Shown: positions 48,131 through 60,900, counted from the stretch's first letter. The stretch is 64,000 bases of DNA from Nepenthes gracilis (GCA_033239525.1 BSYO01000024.1:8331991-8395990), one strand, 5' to 3'. Translations and numbers: made by a program. Notes: generated by a model not told the origin, from the sequence alone.

Positions 48131-48435
48131 AATTGTCTCTTCACATTCCTAATCTCGTCATGCTCGAACACCCCATTGTCTAGATGTTGCTTATTTGCAC
48201 TTGGAAATGTCGATGTTCATTCACCTTAAAATCTCGCCGCCCCAAATACCAATTATCAAGATGCTATCATTTGCCCTTCGAAATTGTCTCTTCACATTTC
48301 TAATCTTGTCATGCTCAAATACCCCATTATCTAGATGTTGCTTATTTGCACTTTGAAATGTCGCTGTTCATTCACCTTAAAATCTCGCCGCCCCAAATAC
48401 CAATTATCAAGATGCTATCATTTGCCCTTCGAAAT
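48131..48435. repeat. 151-bp tandem duplication
   Basis: AATTGTCTCTTCACATT starts at 48131 and again at 48282, and the intervening 151 bp are repeated almost exactly (CTAGATGTTGCTTATTTGCA and ATCTCGCCGCCCCAAATACC in both). The copies differ by only a few substitutions. Related words (TTCGAAATCTCG, CACTTCAAAATCG) around it suggest a longer, older array. Confidence 0.9.
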
Positions 48436-49180
48436 CTCGACATCGCTTCGCTTTGAAATCTCATTGTGCCAAACACCCATCACCTAGCCACTATTCATCT
48501 GCGATTTGCTTCAACTATCTCACTGCCCCAAACGTTATTGGACTCATCAAAGATTTTATTTTAATTTCTTGTTGAATCTCTTGTAAAAAGTAGGAATAAT
48601 TCCTTCTTGAATAAAAATAAAAAATTATTAGTATAAATTTCTACTTTGTTATTTTTACTATTATTACACACTAAATACTAAAAAAGTAATTTTTAACTTA
48701 ATCTAGTTATTTCAAATAACTAATTAAATATGAAAATAGTAATTTTTAATTATATTTCTACCTTATTCAAGTCTATTTTATTTTATTTTAACAACCAAAT
48801 ATACCGTTAGAGTTGAGAATTATCATAAGTGACGATGCCACGTCTGCAAATTTGAATCAATGCCTTCTCCGTGTTCCTCAAGTCTACAAATGGCAAGCAA
48901 GAAACGAAGAAGATGCATCGCATAACACAAGTTTCGAAGAACTCCTAAAGACTTCTTTGCCTCCTGTATTTTGAACTACTTTTCTTGTATTCTCTTTCCA
49001 CCTCCTGTATCTCATTTTCTTTTTCAGTTATCATACCCATTTCCCACTACTCCATTCAACCTGAACGAACTTACAACCTATTCAATACGAGTACTAATCA
49101 AGTTTGCTTGGTATAATTTCTGACTCTCTATTTAATTGTTTTATTCTGTTATTTTGTTCTTGTTTTTACCTGAGCCCACG
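48436..49180. other. Spacer upstream of the LINE remnant
   Basis: No recognised gene. The stretch after about 48840 is less AT-rich and might be 5' LINE sequence, but no endonuclease or RT motif is readable. Confidence 0.4.
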
Positions 49181-50410
49181 TTTAAGGGATTTGACTTCCT
49201 ACCCATCAAGCCTGAATTCGGGACCTCGAGATGTATGCACAAAACTATGGAGCTGCTGATGAGTGGTAGTAAATGGTCCATTGGAGATGTGGCTGGGGGG
49301 TTGTCCTCTTATCCTCAATGCATCTGAAACCATTCCTGACGCCCAACTCTGGTGGGGAGTTGCTGATTTTGTTCTCCCCAATGGTCACTGGAATTGGTCC
49401 CTGTTTGGAAGCAAATTGCTGTCAGCTGAATGCTTTGGTATTAGGGGGATTCAACCCCCCCACTCCCAATGGTGAGTGGGATAAACTTCTATGGAATAGT
49501 AACTTAGGAAAATATGATGTCGAGATGTTGTATGAGGATCTTGATCGCCATTCTTATATTAAAGGAGATGGTGGAAAATGATCTGCAAATTTAACTTTCC
49601 TGCTAAGTACTGATCCTTCATTTGTCTTGCTTGGAAAAACAAGCTCTTTACGAATGAGTAAAGAAAGCACAGGAACATAATCTTGTCAGACAAATGTCAA
49701 CATTATGATGAGCCAGAACTCGCAGCCCATGTCATAAGAGACTGCATCAGTGCCTGCAAAATTTAGATCACAGTTCTTGGTCCTCGCTACGGTCCCGGTA
49801 TGTATTCGGTCCCTCTGACTAAATGGATTGGAGAGTACGTTTTATATAGCCATAATGATACGAATTGGTGCACTTTCATGGCTACTGTGTGGCCATCGTG
49901 GAGTTGGAGAAATGGGGCTGCCATGGATGAGGAAGTTTAGGAGGCGCTGGATCCATCCAAGTGCATCTTGTTTCTTGCATCCAGCCTCAACTCTACCACC
50001 TTGCTGAATCATCTCCTCCAGATTGAAAGGAGCAGATTGCGTTAAATGGGTGCCGCCTCTGAAGTTGTGCTTTAAAATCAATACTGGTTCAGGTGTGGAC
50101 TCTGAGGGATGGACGTTTACTGGGGGTCTGTGAAGAGATGAGGACTGAGAATGGCTCTTCGGCTTCTCGAGCAACATCGGTATAGCGAATGTTCTTACGG
50201 CTAATATCAAATCAACCTACAGCGCCTTACGGACTGCTACAAATAAAAGGTCTAAACAAAATTGTTATTGAGATGGATTCCCTTGAGGAAACGCATAAGA
50301 TGAACTTGAATCCCAACTTTGATGCAAAGAATCTGACTGCATCCTCTAGAAAGAATGTATTCATAATATATAGAAATGTTAATTTAAAATTAAAAAAAAA
50401 AAAAAAAAAG
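49180..50410 (+). pseudogene. LINE 3' end: zf-RVT and RNase H domains with poly(A)
   Basis: Across two frames it reads WNWSLFGSKLL, then FICLAWKNKLFTNE, DKCQHYDEPELAAHVIRDC (zf-RVT zinc-binding motif with one Cys changed to Tyr), VLGPRYGPGMYSVPLTKWIG and TVWPSWSWRNGA, all typical of the C-terminus of plant L1-type LINE ORF2. Next comes an RNase H type-1 piece: SEGWTFTGGL, WLFGFSSNIGIANVLTA. It ends in a run of about 19 A at 50391-50409, the tail used for target-primed insertion. Stops (after ITN and ACK) and a 5' truncation that removes endonuclease and most of RT make it dead. Confidence 0.82.
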
Positions 50411-51356
50411 AAAGGCCAACCTTTTATGATAAGATAAACATAGTACTTACTGAATTTTTGGAATTATTTTATACTTAAACAGTAATTCAAACAATAATTT
50501 TCAGCAAACGCTTGTTAAATTACTTTATAAATTAAAAAAAAAAGAGAGAGAAAAACACCAATAGTAATTGACCAAGCAGCTTATAATTTTTCACTAAAAG
50601 ATAGAACAGACTTCACAATAATGCCAAACAGGCATTAGGCTCTCGCCGAACGTGACTAATTTATACTGTTGGGAGTTGTTCATGATTATGGGCTTATGCC
50701 TTTACATTGTCACTGGGATTGGGCTGATGGCCCGATGACAAGCGGCCCACTCTGGTGAAAATAATAAAAAGATATATTTGCTGATAATTTTTGACTAATT
50801 TAAACTTTTATGTTGAATGTTGCCCGTTACATATGCATCTAAATACAGACTTATATATATCTATAATGTTTGACATGCCAAAAAAAAAAAAATTAACTAA
50901 GGAGAAACAGCGGCCGGCCCTCAATGTCCCTGGCCCCACCACTGATTACTGAAGCCCCACTCCCCAGCAAATCAACCCCTGCGACGGCCCAAACCATTGT
51001 CGCCGACGTTCTGCCCCTGCCCCACCACTCAGCAAAAATATTCACCACATCAATGACCGTCCGTGGTGACAAAATAGACCGGTAAAACTTTATCATTGAC
51101 AGAATATCATTAGCGAAAATGTTTATCATCAATAATAGCAATATCTACTATCATCTATCAAATTTTGAGATAATTTGAATCTTTTGTATGTGAAAAACGT
51201 TGAAAAATAATATAAAAAGAGGTTATGTTGCTAGAAAAATATACGAAAGGAGCCTTTTGAATCAATGGAAATTCTGAAACCAATCCATCGTCGAGAAACT
51301 TTCCTTACCATAGTTGTTGTTCAGTCGTCGTGAAACAAGATGCGCAAATGAGTCGA
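50411..51356. other. Spacer downstream of the PAP2_C gene
   Basis: AT-rich with one GC-rich patch (50905-51060), where a minus-strand frame (50893-51141) has no recognised domain. The last 100-200 bp probably hold the 3' UTR of the PAP2_C gene. Confidence 0.5.
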
Positions 51357-53417
51357 TCATCCATCACTAGTCATTGTGAAAGCCAGAAGAACAATGGTGA
51401 GCGTGGAAAAGATCGTCACACAGGGAAACAGCCACATGAACAACTTGCTTTTCCCATCATCGGGGTTCTCCCGACTGCCCACCTCAACCTCCTTCAAGAG
51501 TTCCTGAACCTCATTGATATCAGAATCTTTGGCAGCTTTGATTAGCCGGCCCTGAATTCTCTCCAGCTTGAAGAGACTCCTACGCCTACCTAAATCCTCA
51601 GCTGACCAGATAAACCCCGTCATCTTCCAAAGGAGAATGCCGACATAGATAGCCACGATACAGTCCACGGTGTAGTGGTGGCGCTCCCGCACTTCTCTCT
51701 GTGCACTGTGAATCACAAGCAGCCATATTACCACCGAGCTAAGACCTCCATAGGCTTCCTGCATACATTTTCCGAATGTTCTTCAGGACTTGTGGTGATA
51801 AGGGAAATTAACGCCAACACCACATCGCGAGGGACAGAGATAAAGAGAGTGTGAATTTGGATACAATACCGTCCAAGCCATCGCCGTTAGTATGGCCACA
51901 AGCATGTGGCCGCTGTAGAGGAGGTCGTTGCAGCCGCCTCCAGCTTTTTTCAGCAGATGATACCACGAAGATCCCTCGGAAGGTGTGGGTCTCAAGAAAT
52001 CAACTAGGAAGCTCATCAAACCCCAATCTGGGCGGTAGTCCCCAAGGGAGTTCCCAACATCGGCTGCATGACACAAGGTATGTTAGATGTACAAAAAGAA
52101 TGAACTGAGTGTACAAGACTCCTATATTGTGGTGTTCAACATAAGGAAATTCAAATGTAAGCAAATTACCCATATATTATAAAAAGACTGGTTTTGTGCT
52201 TCAAACTCATAACCATTAGGACACGAGGTAACAATGAAAAAATAAAAACATTCTTCATAAAAAGATCCTAACTGCACAAGCCCAAAAGAAAAACTTGTCT
52301 TGCTAGAGAACTGGATCAGCCAGCCGAAGTCAGAAAAATCATAAGATTTCAACTTAAGTACCATAAGGAAAATCCTTCAGTATCAACTGGCGGATAGCAT
52401 TAGAATCTGAAGCATAAGGAACATAATATTTCTGTGCCCAACGATGAGGATATCCAGGGACTCTGAAGCGAGCTGAAGCACACCAAGGCCGGGCTGATGG
52501 AAGAATCGTTGATACAAAAGTAATGGCACGCAGGAGCCGGCCAACTGCCATTGTGAACAAGTACCGAGCACCTAGTCCGAGGCCAGGGGCCTTTACAGAG
52601 TCAAATAGTACAGAGAAACCTAACATAATAAACAACATCAAGAAATGATGCAGTCCTACAATGTGTGCTCTCAATATGTCAACTGCTATCTGAGGGAGCT
52701 TCTCATTCAAGGCCAGGAGCAGCCACTGGCCTGTGTCAGGGAAGAGGGGGTGTATCTCTGCCAATATAAAGCAATATGTCATTTGGTTTAATTAAACTTA
52801 ACATATTCACACTGATATATATATATATATCAAAACTAGTGAAGCCATATTGGAATCAAACACAAGAAATTGTTAGCCAGGCAATTGGAGAATCCACCAA
52901 GTAGCAGCAAGATTTATCAGTCTACAAACGACTGTGAAGCACATAAGTTCATGCACAGGTCTTATGGATAAAGATAAACTCGTTAAGACAACTACAGCCA
53001 TAGTTTCATTTGGTACCCTAACTGACTCACTGGCCTAGAGGTTCCATGAGCGGACATCATGATCCTTAGATTTGAGGATCACAAAAGGTCTATTGGTTTT
53101 TGTGGAAGTGAAGAAAGAGAGAAAATTGAGAGGGGAGTGAAGAAGGGGCAAGAATCAAATGGGGGGTTAGGGGGGAGTAGATAGACATCAATAAAAAAAT
53201 TATGTTCAACTTTAGTCCTTGGAACTTCTATTTTTTCCACTTCACATTCACCACTTCTCATCAGTACTATTTTTATTCAATGCAAAGTATTAGGCGATAG
53301 TGACCATATGTTTAATTGAAAAGTAATACATACCTCATGTCAAAAAGCTCTAAAATTGTAATAGTTACCAGTAAAGGTCAATCGAGACATAAAGATAGCA
53401 CAACTGGCAGTTGATCC
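51357..53417 (-). CDS. PAP2_C / sphingomyelin synthase-like membrane protein, 3' exons
   Basis: Four exons join in frame to 346 codons plus stop: 53417-53369, 52757-52362, 52063-51870 and 51758-51357. Three introns are GT-AG (ACTG|GTAACT...GGCAG|AG, TATG|GTACTT...TGCAG|CC, ACG|GTATTG...TGCAG|GAA). The product has EIHPLFPDTGQWLLLALNEK, several hydrophobic helices, GGCNDLLYSGHMLVAILTAM and RERHHYTVDCIVAIYVG. The last two are the C3 and C4 catalytic motifs of the PAP2_C superfamily: SGH His, HHYTVD His and Asp. The family transfers phospho-head groups between membrane lipids; closest in kind is the plant 'sphingomyelin synthetase family' rather than the inositol-phosphorylceramide synthases. Its substrate is unproven. 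The first exon (GSTASCAIFMSRLTFT) is less certain. The N-terminal exon(s) with the start codon were not found and would lie beyond the LTR at 53454-56935. Confidence 0.85.
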
Positions 53418-53448
53418 CTACAGATCCATGTTTAATGTGGGTTCTAGT

Positions 53449-53453
53449 CTTAC
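53449..53453. repeat. Candidate target-site duplication CTTAC, left
   Basis: Four of five bases match ATTAC at 56936-56940, on the other side of solo LTR 3. Confidence 0.5.
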
Positions 53454-56400
53454 TATAACACTCCAGTGTGTGTGTTTTTTTCAAAATGATTGGATTCCCG
53501 ATCTATAGCAATGATTAATTATGAAAATAATGGTGCAAATAATATTCTTTAAAACTAAAAATTTATATGCAGGCCTAAACTAATTTCATGAGGAGTCGCC
53601 TAGAGAGTATTTTAGTAATTTCTTCAGTAGTAGTAGATTATTTTTTAGTGCATGATTTTATTAATTTAAATTCATTATGAATATATTAAATATATTTTTG
53701 GTGTAATTATATGCTAAAAATTAATTTAAAATGTTGTACAAAATGTGTAGACCGAAAAAGAAAAAAACCTCAGGAAGCCCTAGGAGCCAAAAACTCTAAA
53801 CTACCCTTGAAACCATAGCCATGAAGCACGCCCCATCCTCTCTTCATTCAATCACCTCCTTACAATTGGATTGCTTCATTTTAATTTTGGAAAGAACCAC
53901 CAATGGCTGCAATCCCCCTTTGGCTGGGCCCTCCCTTGGAAACAATTAAAACCACCTACATTTCCCTCCTTTTCTAAATCATTGCTAGCCGGCCCCCTTG
54001 TGCATAACCCTAGTTTTCCCTTACATAATTTTAGCGACATAGAGAGAAGTAAAGCATTAAAAAATGGTAGCTTCATCCTCCATTGATCCGTGTAAGAGAG
54101 AAGTAGAAAAGTGAGAGGACTAGTTTTACGAAATCTTGAGACCTCTTGTCTCCTTCTATCTTCTTTGCGCTGTGCCACTCTTAGAGATCAAAAAGTCCTA
54201 ATCCATACGTAAACAGTGAAGGAGAGGTCACTCTCATGGAAATCTTAGTGATCATTCTTGAATGCTTTGGTCATTTGAAGGAGAAAAATCGAGACAAATG
54301 AAATTTTCACCGTTCCTAGGCAATCTTTATATTTCTTTTAATGAGATATGTTTCCACCAATTAATGTTATCTCTAATAAATTAAATAGGATGTCTTGCAT
54401 CCATTTTCAAGCATTCATTTCACCCCTTGAGAAAAGATAACTATATGATTAAAAATGATGTCATTGTGACTTCTTTTGTATCATTCTTCAAAGTCTTGAT
54501 TTTTATACATTCTAGAATGATTTTTGAGAGCTTTTCTTCATGTTGATGTTAATGTCATGACTTGACTACTTGTTAGCTGAATGTATATCTAAACTCAAGC
54601 GGGGTGGATATATACATTTAAGATGTGAAAAGTGAGACACCTAAAATTATATACAAGAATGTTAAATAGTATGATAATTTTCTTATGGGCTGTGGCTTAC
54701 GGTGAGGCTTTAGGGGTCAAGATGTAAACTTTGCACGCTAATTTCTTCATAGATTATAAATCCATGAGCCTTATGGGGAGTAGACTAATATATATAAATG
54801 GATCAAAAAAGATGGACAAAATTTCCCCTTCTTGGACATGGCTTGTATGACCCTTTTAAAGGGTCTAAGGCCAATTTCAAATGCTTATATTTCAATATGT
54901 TATAGAGTTCCATGTACTAATGTTTAAAGTATAATACCTGAAGAGTTCTCTAAAGTGAAGAAATTTTCTTGTTGGCCATGGCATGAACATGGTATTTGGT
55001 GAGTTAATATCTTAGTTTGTAGGCCTATAATACAGTATATCAAGGATTTACGTGTACTCTAATGATTTGAGTTGCTTACATGCTAGATACTAGAGAATGG
55101 ACCAAAACTCCCTTGTGACCGAGCCCTTAGGGACATATAGGTTTAAAATGGTAAATAAGTTATGTATGCAAATAGATAACGTTGGATCATGATTGATCTA
55201 GATAGCCATGTGCCTCTAGAATATGAAGAAAAGACCAATTATGTATTCTATACATCAAATTAGTCGGATCCATGAAGGATAAGTGAATTGGCTGAGTGGA
55301 GTAGGGCTAAGTATGGCCTCTCGACATACTTGTGTATAATTTGTATGATGGTATTTAGTAGACCTTAAATCTACCTATTAATTAAATAATAAGTGTAGAA
55401 GATTGATTTCATCTTGTAGTGAACCTAGGTGACTTGGCTATGGGCTTTAGTGATCTTAGTAGGGTAGTTACCTTATTAAGTAAGGGTCTTGACTATCTAG
55501 GCTTATAATATAAAAGATTGGATGTGTATGGGTCTTTTCCTCTTAGAGGCTGAGTATAAAAAAGATGTTTTACTTAATGTAAATGCATTCTAGAGGTATT
55601 TAAGAATGATCGAGGTTAAATAACCTTGAGTCGGTTTCGACAGAATAGAAGTTGGTCGTATAGGAAAGTGAGGAAGTACTCTTATATGGACATCCATGGT
55701 TTTCCCTTTGATTTGATGGGTATTCATGACTCTTGCTATTCTACACATTGTTCACTCTACGGTTAGGTAGAAAAAATTGTATAAAAATATTACGATATCA
55801 AGAAATACGAAACTTACAGAGTCATAGTGTAGTCTACAGTCATCTGATCGAAGTCGATAATCTTGGAGAGATATTTAAAGGCCTGTAAATAATGTGCATT
55901 GAGATATCAATAGATATTATAGAGAGGTGCCAAGATTGACATACAAAGCATAGTTTCTTGCCTACGTGGAACAAGGATTGGGGGGACCTTAAGGATATGA
56001 AAGTGATCATATTAGGAATATGATTATGTGGATTGAGTGTAGTTATCCTGCCTGTGTGGAATGAGAATCCGACGTGACCTCCGAGACACGAACATGGTCA
56101 TAGTGAGGATACAATCATGTGGATTGTTATGATACACACCTGCTGGTGACAAACACCAGAAGACCGTGAGTTGGTTGCATGTCAAACTTCGAGGGCATCA
56201 ATTATCTCGGGATTGTTACCCACCTGTTGGTATCAGGTACATAGTTGTTGGTTCACAGTGACGGAATATGATCGAAGATCCTTGAAATATCTCTTGCAAT
56301 AGTGACCTCCATTTACATAAGTTTGGTCGAATCTAACTTCTTATTGATATTCGGATTCAATATAATCTAGGTTGTACTCATAGTTTCATGAATTTAGTGG

Positions 56401-56935
56401 TAACCTTTGATAGTCGATAATTAAATTGTCCTTTAGTAGTGATTACGACATAGAATGAAGTCTTGGATTGTGATTATTGGTTGTCATAGTATTGGTATTG
56501 ATTTTACTTTCCATTTATATTATTATCCGAGATAGTTATTGTTTACTGCATTTTTTATTATATCACTTATTAAACTTTTGACTCACAATTATATTTTTTT
56601 CTTGGTTCCATATCAGTACTGGATAGTAAAGCTAGCAAGAGATTAAGCAATTATTGAAGAGCATACAGGGAGAAAGTCCTAGAGTCTAGCTGTTATTTTA
56701 TGTTGAGCGTGCCGATGCTTTATTTTCGAGACAGTAATGGGATATTTATTTTAGGGTTTTGTCCCTTAGAGTTTTGATATATTTGGATATTATCATTTCA
56801 TTATCTTATGGTTGAAATGATGAAATTTATGATAGTATTATTGCAGTGATGTTTTATTTATGATCGATAATTATTATTGAGGTCACATGTGGTTGATTCG
56901 GGCTGGGTAGGGTGATCCGGGCTTCGATAATCACA
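53454..56935 (+). mobile_element. Probable solo LTR 3, 3,482 bp, in an intron of the PAP2_C gene
   Basis: It starts TATAACACTCC (decayed TGTAACACTCC) and ends GATAATCACA, flanked by CTTAC/ATTAC. No PBS or protein domain is inside. Its 3' part has CACTTATTAAACTTTTGACT and then CACAATTA, parallel to solo LTR 2 (29135-31695), and the ends resemble solo LTR 1. The insertion point is 36 bp upstream of a predicted splice acceptor on the minus strand, so it lies in the PAP2_C intron or has cut the gene. Frames within it (53871-54178) are artefacts. Confidence 0.6.
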
Positions 56936-56940
56936 ATTAC

Positions 56941-58080
56941 TCCCTCCTATTTTCTGGCTATTGGCATTGTAAACCAAAATAAATAAATAATTCTCAATTT
57001 TAGATATTTTTTTGCATAGAATCTCAACTAAAATTTTTTGGAATGGAATAAAATTGTTAGTAACATAAAAGTTGGGTGAAAGAAGGTGGTTGAGAGAATA
57101 TCATCCATAGTTTCGTATTACATTAGGTGGGCTGTTTATATGACCTCTAATATGATGTTTCCCTCATGCTAATAGACAAAACAGAAGATTAAATAACTTC
57201 ACACAAACACTAACAGCCCCGGTCGTTACACTTCACAGCTAATCAATCTTCTACAGTAGCTACAGCTCATCAATCCTCCCTTGCTACATTCAACATCACC
57301 TATTCTCAGTGCTAATGCACCATCTCATCGCACTATTTAAGGCAATTATTACTACATCTAGCCTAACATACAATAAATACTAAGAGGATTATAACAGAAT
57401 AAAGCAAATGCCATATCTAACCTGCTTCATTCTGGAACTTGTTCATATTTAGCCAACTAAAATTCACTCCAAAGGCTTGTTATATCTCTGATACCAATTT
57501 TTCTTGAAGATCTACAAGTATAGATGTGACTTGGTCCATCATCCCAAATTCAAAGCAAAAATTGTACTTTTCTAATGTACTCAGCATTATATCTCCCATA
57601 CACAAAGAAGGACGTGGTAGGTACCCAAGATCTTTATTAGAAGAGGATGATCAAATTGATGCATCAATCCTCCACTCTGATCCGGAATATGCTTTAGAAC
57701 AAGATTCACTCTTTCGAATGCTTCTCATCTTTTATTTTCAAGTAAGTGGTGCCCAAAAATCCAACTCAGTACTTTGCATGCATATGTTTACCAAAAAAAG
57801 CTCTCAAAGCTTCCACTCATCCTGGATGGAATCCCTGTTTACACAAAAAAAAAAAAAATGAAATCTCAAGAATGATCTATTCATGGAGCACTTGGTATCC
57901 AAAAATTAACCAAAAAGAAGAAAATGGTAGATTGAGAGCACATCATCAATTCAGCAACACACGCCTGACAACCTGACGATATCTGTCAGCACTGCCTTCC
58001 TATAAAACATGCCATAAATACTTAGGTCATCCCAACTCCCTTATATTATCTCATTTGTTGAACTCTGGTTTATTGGGTAA
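56941..58080. other. Spacer with a minus-strand copia PBS-like site
   Basis: On the minus strand near 57500 the sequence ATTGGTATCAGAGATATAAC contains an almost perfect initiator-tRNA-Met PBS core, which would mark the inner edge of a minus-strand copia LTR lying above it (about 57515-58000). No gag follows downstream. A plus-strand frame at 57526-57861 contains EEDDQIDASILHSDPEYALE before a good splice-donor-like CAA|GTAAGT (57741), but it is not recognised as any protein. Confidence 0.35.
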
Positions 58081-58084
58081 TAAA

Positions 58085-60647
58085 GATCAATCTTCCTCTC
58101 ATAACCTTTCTTTTGACTGTTTTACATGCAAATTAGGAAAAAACTTTTTCCTCTCATGATGGACGTACAGCAAAGTCTTTTGATATCATTTATAATGATA
58201 CTGGGGTTATTACACCTATTATTTCTCATGTTCACTATAAAATATTTTGTGAAGTTCACTGATAATACAGTCGTTTACCTAGATATATCATTTATGATTC
58301 ACATCCGAAGTCTTTTCTATTTTCAAATCCTTTTTAGCATACGTTGAGATTTAATTCTTTACTAATATTGAAGAGTTGTGATCTGATTCTGGATAAGAAT
58401 ATATATCGCATGAATTTTATAATTTTCTACATCATAAAGGTATTACCTTATAATGGTCTTGTCCTTACATACCACAACAAAATAGTATAGTTGAATGGAA
58501 GAACCATCATCTCTTGGATGTTGTAGAGTCATTAGATCTTCCTTCTAGATTGAGGATTGAGGCTTTGTCTACTGTAATTTATTTAGTTAACAGATTGCCA
58601 TCTCATGTGTTAAGTATTAGCTATTCATATTATCGTCTTTAACATCACCATCCTAGCCACCATGATTTCCATATTTTCGGTTGTATTTTCTTTGTCTGCT
58701 TGCCTTTCCATGAACATCACAAACTAACTGCCTAGTCATTTGAATGAGCCTTAATGGGTTGTAGTGTTTCTCAAAAGTTTTTGTTAGTTATGATCCACGC
58801 TCTGATAAAGTTCATGCTTCTTGAACTGTTGTTTTCTTTGAGAATTAATATTTCTTTCTTACTCATGTTGAGTCCCCTCTGGTTCCAAGTCCACCAAAGT
58901 TCTGATGAATTAACTCCTCTTGAGCAGCCTAAACCTTGGCCTTGTATACCAGTTACATCGTCCAACTTTGCCCTTCCCAAGATTAATCTGCCAAATCTTG
59001 GCCTTGTATACCAGTGACATTGTCCAACTTTGCCCTTCCCAAGATTAATCTGACACTTGAGCCTGGTTAATCTGCTTTTTGACAATTCACCAAAGTATCT
59101 CATCACCCTGATTGGCATGGTTATTAGGCTACTTTATCCACTATTTCAATTCCATTGTGCTACTCACAAGCTATCAAACACGAGTGTTGGTAGAAGACTA
59201 TAGAGGAGGAACTCCGGGCTCTTTAGGAGAATCATACATGGGTCCTTGTTATATGTCCTTCGATTGTAACACCATAGGATGTAAATAGGTTTACTCTGTT
59301 AAGATTTGCTCTGATAGGGTTTTGGGTTGCTGTAATGCTTGGTTAATAATTCTTGGCAATAGGTAAGAGTATGGGGTAGGATATAATGAGACATTTGCTA
59401 CAGTAGCAACAAATGACTACTGCCATTGCTGCTTCACAAGGTTGGTAAGTTTATCAAATGGATGTCAAGAATACTTTTCTCCATGACAATCTCAAGGAAA
59501 ATATTTACATGACCCTCCACCTAGCTTGTTCTCCTCCCCTACATCTGAGTTATGCAAGTTAAATAGGTCATTACATGGCTTGAAACTTGCTTCACGAGCA
59601 TAATTTTAAGAAGTTTCATTCCATCCTGCTTTGATTCTGTTTTGTGTAGAGTCAACGTGAATCTTCATTGTTTCCTCATAAAAAGGCCACTGGTATTGTT
59701 ATCCTTTTGTGTGTGTCAAGATATAGTTATTATAGGGACCGCTTCTTTGTTATTTATATACTTCAATAACATCTTTGGAACTCTTTCATGTGAAGGACAT
59801 TGGCCTCCCGTGCTTCTTAGGATTAGAGGTACATAGTCATCCTTCTAGTATATGCTTAAATCAATACAAATACGACAAGTATTTGGTTGTATTGGCTAGT
59901 CTTCGGAAGTCTCCCTCTATAAATACTCCTTTGGAATTGAATGTAAGAATTGTTGAGTAAAAGACAACCTTTTTTATAACCCTACACTGTTTTAGTAGCA
60001 GTTGATTTATCTGACGATTACACAACCTAATATTTCGCTTGCAATCCAAGAAGTTAGCCAATTATGCAAAGCCCATGACATCTATACTTGGCAGTTGTTG
60101 GTCGTACAATTTGGTATCTCTGAGGATCTCCAGGCCAAAGCTATCCTTTCCAGTTGGTTCCCAAATTCTTCTTACTGCCTACAGTGATGATGATTGAGCA
60201 GGATATCCTGATACTGATCGTGCAGTAATGGATTGATGAATGCTTCTTGTTGACTCAGCGATATCGTGGAAAAGTAAGAAGAATGTCTCCAAATCGTTAA
60301 CTAAGTCAAAAGTATTGTGCCAGGTTTGCTGCATGCTCAGATAATATGGCCTTGTAGCCACCTGGTTTAGCTTAAATTTCCTTAATCTTAGTCTACTCCT
60401 TTCCATGCAAACAATACTTATGATTTACAGATTATTGTCAATCCAGTTTATCTTAAACTAATCAAGCACATTGAAGTAGATTATCATTATATTTGGAAAA
60501 TCATCGACATTAATGTGATTTTCCTTCCACATGTTTCTACTTATCTTCAAATAGCTGATGCGCTTATCAAGGCTATGAACTACAAGTGTCATCAATTTAT
60601 TGTAGTAAAATTGCTACTTCTCGATCATCTAGTTTAAATTTGAGGGG
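58085..60647 (+). pseudogene. Truncated copia retrotransposon 1 (integrase, RT, RNase H)
   Basis: Plus-strand pol in broken frames. Integrase: FDCFTCKLGKN (58115), ITPIISHVHYK, then LLDVVESLDLPSRL, ALSTVIYLVNRLPSHVLS (58565-58615) and the FHIFGCIFFVCLPFHEHHKL block. RT: TIEEELRAL.ENHTWVLV (59200), then MDVKNTFLHDNLKENIYM (59459). The C-terminus (about 60540-60650) has QIADAL.KAMN and a short FEGG-like end. Motif style suggests the Ale/Retrofit group. Gag, protease and the 5' LTR are absent. Stops and frameshifts are frequent, and a 60-bp direct duplication (58935-59045) interrupts the linker. Inactive. Confidence 0.8.
58935..59046. repeat. Direct duplication of about 60 bp in the copia linker
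   Basis: CTTGGCCTTGTATACCAGT and TTGCCCTTCCCAAGATTAAT occur at 58935 and again about 62 bp later, with three mismatches. It falls between integrase and RT of the truncated copia. Confidence 0.9.
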
Positions 60648-60900
60648 GATGTTTAGGTAATATATTTGTAAACATATATTTTTGGTAAGTGATGTAGTAG
60701 ATAATTCTACATACATAACCAGGAGATGATTAGACAGACTTAAGGGAAAATTTTAGACGATAATAGGAGATAATTTTGGGACATCAGAATAATTTATACT
60801 TAAAGAAACGGACCATCAAATGAAGAGGCATAGAGAAAAATTGACATTCAAGATTTCATCACAAAAAAACACGTTCCTGTAGCAGATACTTATTTAGTTT
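60634..60900 (+). mobile_element. Copia 1 polypurine tract and 3' LTR start
   Basis: Directly after the RNase H end the sequence TTTGAGGGGGA (60637-60647) is a typical copia polypurine tract, followed by TGTTTAGGTAATATATTTG as the LTR start at 60648. The LTR's right end was not found. The following 60900-61155 shows no gene. Confidence 0.6.

Noticed and set aside
51330..52108. Plus-strand frames over the PAP2_C exons
   Set aside because: Antisense shadows of exons with clear catalytic motifs on the minus strand.
53079..53261. Minus-strand frame in the first PAP2_C intron as a possible exon
   Set aside because: Low-complexity Pro/Ser/Phe content, and splicing from 53369 to 52757 gives a perfect frame without it.
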